The notes below the pieces were generated by a model. The model saw nothing but the letters and a program-made list of their open reading frames with translations, had not been told where the DNA came from and did not search any database. Shown in pieces: positions 48,852 through 55,355 of a stretch of DNA of 64,000 nt; position 1 is the stretch's first letter; every line of letters starts with the position of its first letter. Position numbers and translations under genes: made by a program. The stretch comes from Candidatus Poribacteria bacterium (GTDB taxonomy: Bacteria; Poribacteria; WGA-4E; WGA-3G), in NCBI GenBank assembly GCA_022827885.1, contig JAJEIP010000081.1, positions 1-64,000 on the forward strand, written 5' to 3'.

Positions 48852-49571
48852 TCAATCAGAAGAACCAGTGAAATGGTCTTCACGGTACTTAGAGAAGTAA
48901 TACAGCACAGCGCGTTCCGCTATGTCTTTCATAATGTCAAACATTTCATCAGCAGTCCATTCTTCGGCACGGAAATAGAAACTACCGCGGTTGAATCGGC
49001 CATCTTCCTCATTGTGGAGGTAAATCTTGTTGAGTTTGCCAAACATGGCCATGGTTGATACCCTGTCTAAAATTGAGGATGTTTCCTCAAAATCACAACC
49101 GTATCCAAAGCAAACGAACGGAAAGATACTTTCGCGCAACAATGCGGTGCGAAATCCTATTACGTTCTTTCCAAGCCGTTCAATAGCATTTCCTTTTGCT
49201 TGCTTGGGCTTTCCTTCCCTAGCACGCATATCATTCGTTCCCTGATTTTTGACTTCCGAAATTAGAATTGGATAAGTTAGGGTATTGTCCTTGAAACTTT
49301 TTATTCCAAGGATACCACCATCCGGTCGAATATGGCTTTTCTCAAAGTGATAATGTAAATCAATGTCGGGGAAACATGGTTTCAGTTCATTAACAATATC
49401 CTTCAGATACCATTGCTTTGTATGAGTTAAAGTGATCCCCTTGGCAAATCTGCCTGTCAAATATTCCACAACTTTGTAAAGTGCCTTCATAAGTTCAGTT
49501 TCTTGTTGTTTAGCCGTTGCATTGATTATAGTGTCTGCCCGCAATTCTCGCAGTCGATCTTTATTTGCCAT
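48852..49571 (-). CDS. EcoRI-family type II restriction endonuclease
   Basis: A 239-residue PD-(D/E)xK nuclease that matches EcoRI in its core: SHIRPDGGILGIK (EcoRI PDGG, the active Asp), then ILISEVKNQGTNDMR (EcoRI VAEAKHQGKD, active Glu and Lys) and AKGNAIERLGKN (EcoRI AAGNAIERSHKN). The C-terminal half, FDIMKDIAERAVL, fits EcoRI's EIMFDISTTSL. It is shorter than EcoRI (277) chiefly at the N-terminus and in the region after GNAIER. The ATG has GAGGA and overlaps the methyltransferase gene by 11 bases, as expected for an R-M pair. The recognition sequence cannot be read; GAATTC is common in this window, so it would need methylation. Confidence 0.87.
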   Translation of the reverse strand: MANKDRLRELRADTIINATAKQQETELMKALYKVVEYLTGRFAKGITLTHTKQWYLKDIVNELKPCFPDIDLHYHFEKSHIRPDGGILGIKSFKDNTLTYPILISEVKNQGTNDMRAREGKPKQAKGNAIERLGKNVIGFRTALLRESIFPFVCFGYGCDFEETSSILDRVSTMAMFGKLNKIYLHNEEDGRFNRGSFYFRAEEWTADEMFDIMKDIAERAVLYYFSKYREDHFTGSSD

Positions 49572-50676
49572 TGAAATTCCTCTCTACAAGAAATAGTTGT
49601 TCAGTAACATGAATGTTTCGGTTTCTTAGATTCCTTGACCCGCGAAATGTGTTGTACCGAATCTCAACCTCATCAACAGTGCCTATTTTTCGGAGCATAT
49701 CACGCATTTCATCTGGGGGAATAAACCCTTCATTATTAAAGGAAATAAGGAAAAAGCGTGTGTCAAGTGTATGCAGTAGATCCTTAAATAGTTCTTTAGA
49801 TTTTGTTTGAACATTATAGCCCGAACGTTTCCAGCCTTTTGGAATACCCGATACTCGACTTATCGCTGTAGGTTCTTTATAATGCACAAGTAAGTTTAGC
49901 ATAAAGTAGTTTGAACCATAAGGATGTTGATTGTAAGGGGGATCAATATAAGTTAAATCAAGATCTTTGATTTGACTAGCGATTTTATTCGTGTCGTCAT
50001 GATACACTTCGTAATCACACTCAAATTGGCTTAGCACAGGTGGTTCCAGTTCTATTTTTCCTTTAATACGACTTAGTGCGTTGGAGTTAGTGCCCCCGTA
50101 TTGTCCAATCCCAGTGATCTTGTTCTTATAGAAGCCCTTAAATACCCCTGAAGTGTTTGAGTGGACAGACGCTTTACTGAGAAGAGGCCCTAGTAGCGAA
50201 TCGCGGAAGTTTGAAGGATAGTCTTCAATCATTCTACGATAGTTATCCAGTCGGTGGGCATTATTGCGAGTGTAGAAAACGCGGTCATCTTGTGTAATTC
50301 TCGATTCATCTTTAGGGGCGTAAAGTTTTTCGATAAATCCTTTAGGAAATGGTTCATCTATACGATTGTTAAGTTCCTGAACAATGTTGGTAAGTGTAGC
50401 CAGATCAACTAAGCTACGGTTTTGAAGATAGCATCGTGAAATTACCGCAGCATAGTCCTCAAAGTCGTTACTTGCAATATACGAGGCATGTGCTTTCATA
50501 AAACGAGAGACGACACCAGAACCACTAAAAGCGTCAAATATACGAAGGTGTGATTTGCCTATTTGTTTCTTCGCCCGTATAACTGCCTTGTTTATGTGGG
50601 CCAGTAATGATCTTTTATTTCCTATATATGTAATAAGCTGATTTGAAAGGTAGTCGATGTTTTCTATTTCAATCAT
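49561..50676 (-). CDS. DNA adenine-N6 methyltransferase (D12 class), R-M partner
   Basis: A 371-residue methyltransferase: motif X QLITYIGNKRSLLAHI, SAM loop DAFSGSGVVSRF (about residue 48) and DLTYIDPPYNQHPYGSNY (DPPY, about 241), in the order of D12-class enzymes. It methylates adenine N6 and would protect the host from the EcoRI-like nuclease, whose gene starts within its last codons. The order is methyltransferase then nuclease on one transcript, which favours early protection. A 45-codon frame ends across its ATG (ATGA). The known EcoRI and RsrI partners are of other methyltransferase classes, so this pairing is different. Confidence 0.88.
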   Translation of the reverse strand: MIEIENIDYLSNQLITYIGNKRSLLAHINKAVIRAKKQIGKSHLRIFDAFSGSGVVSRFMKAHASYIASNDFEDYAAVISRCYLQNRSLVDLATLTNIVQELNNRIDEPFPKGFIEKLYAPKDESRITQDDRVFYTRNNAHRLDNYRRMIEDYPSNFRDSLLGPLLSKASVHSNTSGVFKGFYKNKITGIGQYGGTNSNALSRIKGKIELEPPVLSQFECDYEVYHDDTNKIASQIKDLDLTYIDPPYNQHPYGSNYFMLNLLVHYKEPTAISRVSGIPKGWKRSGYNVQTKSKELFKDLLHTLDTRFFLISFNNEGFIPPDEMRDMLRKIGTVDEVEIRYNTFRGSRNLRNRNIHVTEQLFLVERNFNGK

Positions 50677-50810
50677 GGAGAGTACTTCCTCAAGGATGTC
50701 CAGAATACGCTGGTTTCTTTAAGGCGATTGTATACGAAACTGCTTCTGCTACACACACCAAGGTAAATAAGGCATGCAAAAGACTTTTTCGGTAGAGGTT
50801 TTCTGTTCAT
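50673..50810 (-). CDS. Possible 45-residue ORF coupled to the methyltransferase
   Basis: ATG at 50810 begins MNRKPLPKKSFACLIYLGVC and ends KYSP with its TGA overlapping the methyltransferase ATG. It is basic and short. No family is recognised and only a weak ribosome site is seen (CTGGAAATCT). The coupling is the only support; a leader peptide or small regulator is possible, and chance is a real alternative. Confidence 0.25.
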   Translation of the reverse strand: MNRKPLPKKSFACLIYLGVCSRSSFVYNRLKETSVFWTSLRKYSP

Positions 50811-50846
50811 AGATTTCCAGTTATATCACCTTTCTATCTGACAATT

Positions 50847-51860
50847 TTACGATTTCTCAACAATTTCTACCTTCAGAGTCTCACCAAGTGCTGTGGCAAT
50901 TTCCTCAAGAAGTTTTCCTTTCGTTTCTGTATCGGTATTAGTCATTATGTAATACCGCCCGGACTGACGTTGATCATATAAGGGATGCTTAGAAGTTGAT
51001 ATAAGAGAAATACCGCTTACTATACGTTCGAGACTTCTTACACGTTCTATTTCTAATTTCTCAATAACCTCAGCGAAGGTCGCCGCTGCGACATTATGAC
51101 CAATCTTTTCTCCATTGGGCATGATCACAACAAGGCGTTTGCCGGATCTACCTCGCCTTTTGCGACGACCATTTGGTGGAGGGGGTGGTTTGATTTCCTG
51201 TTTCAGACTCCTGAGGAAATCTAAAACCTGTTCGTCTGTCGGTCTATATCTACATAGGTTTTCAGTTTTTTCTGCTAGGGCATGTAGCAAAAACTCATCT
51301 GCCTCCTCCACTAATTTGCTCCATGCTTCTGGTAACCGTGTTGAAACTTGTCTTTGCTGAACGATCTCCTCATAGTCCTTCTTGATTGTCCCAACAGCTT
51401 CATCTGTACGTATTGACTCGTAATTCAGATATCTGTTAATCCTTTCAGCACTTTCCTGACTATCTCCTGTGATAAGGTCAAATTCACAGACCTTACGTTC
51501 TGCCCACGTTCCTTCTCCTGTTGGGTGAAAAAATTGCCATTCCCGACCATCAGTAAGAACCGCTATTGGCACTCTAATGCGAGAATCATAGCCGAACAAT
51601 TGTTCCTCTGCTCCTTTAATGTTACCAACTTGTTTCGCCTCAATGAAGACGCGAGGTGTTGACGAAGGATGGCAAAGTGCGTAGTCCACATGACCGCTCC
51701 CGACGGGATATTCAGGAAAGACAATCAGAGTATCATCCGTCGGCCAACCCAAACTTCTAAGGAGAGGATCTACAATGCCTTGACGAACTGCAGTTTCACT
51801 TTTAAAAATATTTTGTTTTAAACGCTTGCATATATCCTCAATATGCTTCTTAAGTGCCAT
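50847..51860 (-). CDS. HsdR N-terminal-type nuclease domain protein
   Basis: A 337-residue protein whose first 150 residues match the type I restriction HsdR N-terminal (PD-(D/E)xK) domain: VRQGIVDPLLRSLGW, SGHVDYALCHPSS (Asp) and RVFIEAKQVGNI (ExK), then AVLTDGREWQFF. There is no helicase part. A middle region (about 165-215) is followed by a Pro-rich and strongly basic linker (PPPPPNGRRKRRGRSGKR) and a C-terminal domain of unknown kind. Stand-alone proteins of this form are common in genomes with restriction systems. It follows the antitoxin-like gene and is upstream of the R-M pair. Confidence 0.8.
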   Translation of the reverse strand: MALKKHIEDICKRLKQNIFKSETAVRQGIVDPLLRSLGWPTDDTLIVFPEYPVGSGHVDYALCHPSSTPRVFIEAKQVGNIKGAEEQLFGYDSRIRVPIAVLTDGREWQFFHPTGEGTWAERKVCEFDLITGDSQESAERINRYLNYESIRTDEAVGTIKKDYEEIVQQRQVSTRLPEAWSKLVEEADEFLLHALAEKTENLCRYRPTDEQVLDFLRSLKQEIKPPPPPNGRRKRRGRSGKRLVVIMPNGEKIGHNVAAATFAEVIEKLEIERVRSLERIVSGISLISTSKHPLYDQRQSGRYYIMTNTDTETKGKLLEEIATALGETLKVEIVEKS

Positions 51861-51997
51861 TGCTTAATAAATCATTCCTTTCAATTCCAACGAAAAATTT
51901 AGAGGTAATGGGACTTACTGAAAACCTTCCTACAACTCAAGACTTACCTCAAAGTTCAGGAAGCAGTCGTGGGTATTCATTGAATGCTTCAAATCAA

Positions 51998-52177
51998 TTA
52001 CATACTGCTGCGAAGCCATTCATTAACCAGTTCCTCGACATCTTTCCCGTTCTCATCAGCGAGTTTACGCATGAATTCATCAACGTCTTTCTCTAAATAG
52101 ATGGGGAGATTAAAAACAGCTTTTGGATTGTAGAACTTACCACGCTCCGCTCTTGAGAAGTCATATTCTGCTTTCAT
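51998..52177 (-). CDS. Small antitoxin-like protein (59 aa)
   Basis: From ATG 52177 the frame reads MKAEYDFSRAERGKFYNPKA, then VFNLPIYLEKDVDEFMRKLA, ending in NEWLRSSM. The MKxEYDFSxxxRGKFYxPxAxxxxPVYL pattern is typical of small antitoxin-like or BrnA-related proteins. GAGGAA lies 8 bases before the ATG. It is too short for ordinary ORF scans. No toxin gene is visible beside it: 52178-52300 upstream is AT-rich, and the downstream gene is the HsdR-N protein, 137 bases away. Confidence 0.65.
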   Translation of the reverse strand: MKAEYDFSRAERGKFYNPKAVFNLPIYLEKDVDEFMRKLADENGKDVEELVNEWLRSSM

Positions 52178-52310
52178 GGGTTAAATTCCTCGTAAAGAAC
52201 TCATGGTCGACCCTGATTTTCACATTATATAAGAGTTTTATCCAAATGTCAAGAAAAAAGCAGTTAGAAACTGGGCCTTTCAGTTTTCGGAATCTGGACT
52301 GATTTTGGAA

Positions 52311-52350
52311 GAACATCGTGAACACAGCTCACTCCTACAGCGAACACATC
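52311..52350 (+). repeat. Second copy of the GACATCGYGARCACA-type repeat
   Basis: Pairs with the copy at 46379-46410; the stem GTGA/TCAC here is the compensated form of GCGAG/CTCGC there. The two copies flank the R-M island from outside. Confidence 0.6.
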
Positions 52351-52437
52351 TTCGGTGGAAAATCAAAATTGGTGGAGAATTGAATGTGTCTGAGTTAGAC
52401 ACTCAGTATTTTTGGTTCATTCCCACATATTCGTTTA

Positions 52438-52676
52438 GCGCGTAGGTTGGGTTGAACGGGAACTTACCAAAAAAACCGTACAGAGAAGATGGTTGTTAAG
52501 TTCATTGGGAAATCTGAAATCACCAAAATGTGAGTGAAACCCAACACATTCTCATTCCGTCAGTTTGGGTTGTTGGGTTTCGCTACATTTATCCATACGA
52601 ATGGATTATCAAAAGATGGAATTCCCCTATAAATGAGATATATCATAGTTTTTATCGCTCAACCCAACCTACGTCT
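52438..52676. mobile_element. MITE-like element with nested inverted repeats
   Basis: The termini are CGTAGGTTGGGTTGA (52441-52455) and TCAACCCAACCTACG (52659-52673), a 15-base perfect inverted repeat. Inside, AAACCCAACA (52537-52546) and TGTTGGGTTT (52571-52580) form another. No protein is encoded. GTAGGTTGGGTT-type palindromes are a widespread intergenic family in cyanobacteria and other phyla. It fills most of the gene-free 52178-52709 stretch; the rest is AT-rich. Confidence 0.7.
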
Positions 52677-52709
52677 ACATTCGCATTTTTATTATCGCAC
52701 TCATGTTTC

Positions 52710-54071
52710 TTAACCTCTTTTTTTCTCAAAGTGTAGATTCCTGACCCTGTTTCCTGCCAATCTAAATCCTGTAACGCGTCCGGTATTGTCTCGGATAAAA
52801 TGAATCTCTGGAAAAAACCATGCGTCCCCACGGAAACGATCGTCAGCGTAGGTTAGCACGATGTTATCGTGTCGTCTGTGTTGTGCTATAAGTCCGCCCT
52901 CATGCATAACGATGGTGTAGGTTGTGTCAAGTTCTTCGGTATAATAATCTCCCTCGAATTCTGTCAACTGTTCCGGTGGTAGAGGTTCAGATTTAATGCT
53001 CTCATCAGGTTCCGTCGCTTTCTCTGGTTCAGAGGTCTCTACGGGAGCAAGGAGATCGGCAAGATAGAGATCGACGATCTTTTCCGCTAAACTGAGTGGA
53101 TTAAAGGTGTCCAGATTGCATAGGATGACCACGCCAAACCTCTGATCTGGAAACCGTATCAAATGACTCCGAAATCCGCGCCACGATCCGCTGTGTCCGA
53201 CGGTCTTCAACCCTCTGTATTCACCGATGTTCAGCCCAAAAGCGTAGTCAATCTGCTCTCCGTTATTCAGCACGTCACGCTGGTGCATCTGCTCAATTAC
53301 TGTTTGTTCACCAATCCGTGTGTCTTCAAAATTCAGTATCCATTTCGCCAGATCTTCCACCGTCGAATAGAGAGAACTTGAACCGAGGGCAGTTGTATTG
53401 TTGATAGCATGTTTAAACCCACCGTTTTCATCAGCTTGATATGAATACGCTCGGTTCTTCAAAATCATTTCGTAGTCATCGTGAAAGTGAGAGTTCGCCA
53501 TACCGAGAGGCTTGAAGATGTGAGTGTCCGTCCATTCGCGGAATGAATTTCCAGTTACCCTTTCGACGATTTCTGCGAGTAGATTGTAACCCGTGTTGCT
53601 GTATAAAAACGCTGCTCCCGGCTCAAAATTGAGTGTCTTCTGATGCCTTGCCATTTTCAAGATGTGCTTAAACGAAATCACATCATCCATCATATCACCT
53701 GCGATGACAAGGGACTGGACCCAATCCCGGAGTCCGCTGGTGTGATGCAAGAGATGCTGAATTGTGATTGTGTTCCCAAAATCGGGGACATCGGGCAGAT
53801 ACGTTCGGATGTCGTCATCTACCGAAAGCTTCCCTTCATGCGATAATGTGGCGATAGCGAATCCCGCGAATTGTTTAGACACTGAAGCGATATCAAAGAT
53901 GCTCCTCGTCGTGATTGGGATGTCATACTCCAGATTCGCCGTCCCGTATCCCTGTTTATAGATGATTTCACCGTCTTTGACAATCGCTAAAGCGGCACCG
54001 GGGGAATCCGATCGGTTCCATTCTGCGAATAGGTGATCGACTTTTGCTTCAAGTGTCTCGTGAGTTGCCAT
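52710..54071 (-). CDS. Serine hydrolase (beta-lactamase / class C PBP family)
   Basis: A 453-residue DD-peptidase/beta-lactamase-fold hydrolase. The catalytic Ser-Lys is in DIASVSKQFAGFA (SxxK, about residue 66), Tyr-Asn in YSNTGYNLLAE (YxN, about 155) and the third motif in TVGHSGSWRGF (HxG). The fold ends about residue 330, followed by an acidic linker (TSEPEKATEPDES) and a C-terminal lipocalin-like domain (LTEFEGDYYTEELDTTYTIV). There is no signal peptide. The second ATG (54071, AGGAG at 6 bases) is preferred. Such enzymes are esterases or peptidases; substrate unknown. Confidence 0.85.
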   Translation of the reverse strand: MATHETLEAKVDHLFAEWNRSDSPGAALAIVKDGEIIYKQGYGTANLEYDIPITTRSIFDIASVSKQFAGFAIATLSHEGKLSVDDDIRTYLPDVPDFGNTITIQHLLHHTSGLRDWVQSLVIAGDMMDDVISFKHILKMARHQKTLNFEPGAAFLYSNTGYNLLAEIVERVTGNSFREWTDTHIFKPLGMANSHFHDDYEMILKNRAYSYQADENGGFKHAINNTTALGSSSLYSTVEDLAKWILNFEDTRIGEQTVIEQMHQRDVLNNGEQIDYAFGLNIGEYRGLKTVGHSGSWRGFRSHLIRFPDQRFGVVILCNLDTFNPLSLAEKIVDLYLADLLAPVETSEPEKATEPDESIKSEPLPPEQLTEFEGDYYTEELDTTYTIVMHEGGLIAQHRRHDNIVLTYADDRFRGDAWFFPEIHFIRDNTGRVTGFRLAGNRVRNLHFEKKRG

Positions 54072-54338
54072 AGCCATCTCCTCTCGGTAAACGGTTTTAC
54101 GATTATTTTTGAAGTATCTCGTGCGGATTCAGCCAGTAGTCGCGTTTAATCATGAATACAATCTATGATACCACACACCTCGTCGAAAGTTGAGATTTTT
54201 TCAGTTTGCCTTATAACTTGGTTTAGATAAGACATCAAGAAAACAACTGTGTCTCCGAAGTTTGAAAAAAAGGGACGCTAATTTTTCGGAATTGGAGGCA
54301 ACAAAAAGCGAAATTTTACCATGCTGAGACAAAAATAT

Positions 54339-54360
54339 AGGTGCGGCTGAGACCGCACCT
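54339..54360 (-). terminator. Rho-independent terminator of the LamG gene
   Basis: AGGTGCGG (54339-54346) pairs with CCGCACCT (54353-54360), loop CTGAGA, and on the reverse strand it is followed by ATATTTTTG, giving a T-run. It lies 34 bases beyond the LamG stop. The gene-free stretch 54072-54393 otherwise holds nothing clear. Confidence 0.75.
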
Positions 54361-54393
54361 GTTAGTTTTAAAATAAATTTGCAATGTTTTCTT

Positions 54394-55278
54394 TTACTGC
54401 TTAAGCCGTCCCCATGTTGTCGTGAGTTTTCCATGGGGTTCGACTGCGAGTGTGTTTCCAGTCTTTGCGCCATTTTTACCCACCAGATGGTGTGCGTTGC
54501 CCGATGCGTCTGAAAATTTCTGTGTTCCGCTCGGTTCATCAAAATGCCACAGCGCAATCGTCTTTGCATCATTCTTGAACTTTGTGCGCGGCGTGAAACC
54601 GTTTTTGTCGACCTCGTAACGCGCAACCGTTGAGACACGGACCTCATCAATACATCCCGCAAAAGAGCCCCAAAAGTAATTATTGCGCTTCTCAATTTTC
54701 TTCCCAAATCCTCCGAGTGTAAAATCCTTTGGGTGCTTGAATTCTGCGAGATCGTGTGCCAGCCTTATTCCTTGCGGTACGATCTTTGCGACATCGTTAA
54801 CGATGGTTGCTGTCTCTCTCCCTTTCGCCTGATAAGCGATGTGATGCCATTGGTTCGGGGAAAGTGTTACCGGGCGGAACCCTGTCCCGGCATCCCCTCG
54901 CCCCCTATCAATATACGCTTGCATTGCTAACATTAAATCTCCCTTCTGCCAATCGATCTCCTTCTTTATGTTCTTCCATCCGTCTTGATCGTCACCCACG
55001 ACATTCATCAGCACCTGTTGGCTGAGGATCGTTGCGCGTGTATCCTTGTCAGGTGGTGTGGTCGGATACACCCATGCTTCAACGGTAAACTCGTCTGTGC
55101 CTTTTGGCAAGAGGACACCGAAGGTTTTAAAATCTAAAACCGCATAGTCGTCCACCCCATCAAGGATTAAGTAGTTCCCCCCAGCGGGTGAAGGGGGTGG
55201 GAATGCTTTGGCACGCAACGGGGTTAGTGCAAGCAAAAAGAGGCAAGCAAAAAGAGGCAGATTTCGTAAAGGTGTCAT
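54394..55278 (-). CDS. Exported LamG/concanavalin A-like domain protein
   Basis: A 294-residue protein with a signal peptide (LPLFACLFLLALTPLRAKA). One LamG-like beta-sandwich spans about 35-280: YLILDGVDDYAVLD, DEFTVEAWVYPTT, NQWHHIAYQAKG, GCIDEVRVSTVARY and IALWHFDEPSG, the standard string of conserved blocks. It should bind glycans or protein ligands outside the inner membrane. AGGAG lies 10 bases before the ATG. The gene is 77 bases downstream of the sigma-propeller gene on the same strand and ends in a strong terminator, so it is probably in its operon. Confidence 0.85.
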   Translation of the reverse strand: MTPLRNLPLFACLFLLALTPLRAKAFPPPSPAGGNYLILDGVDDYAVLDFKTFGVLLPKGTDEFTVEAWVYPTTPPDKDTRATILSQQVLMNVVGDDQDGWKNIKKEIDWQKGDLMLAMQAYIDRGRGDAGTGFRPVTLSPNQWHHIAYQAKGRETATIVNDVAKIVPQGIRLAHDLAEFKHPKDFTLGGFGKKIEKRNNYFWGSFAGCIDEVRVSTVARYEVDKNGFTPRTKFKNDAKTIALWHFDEPSGTQKFSDASGNAHHLVGKNGAKTGNTLAVEPHGKLTTTWGRLKQ

Positions 55279-55355
55279 CTTCGTAATTCTCCTTGATTTT
55301 AATTTTACGCCTCATTTACAACTCGATTTGTTGTTGAGGTGTAGTTAGATGTTAC

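Noticed and set aside
54201-54707. 168-residue reverse-strand frame
   Set aside because: It lies over the LamG coding region and its terminator in another frame, has no ribosome site and an unprotein-like composition.
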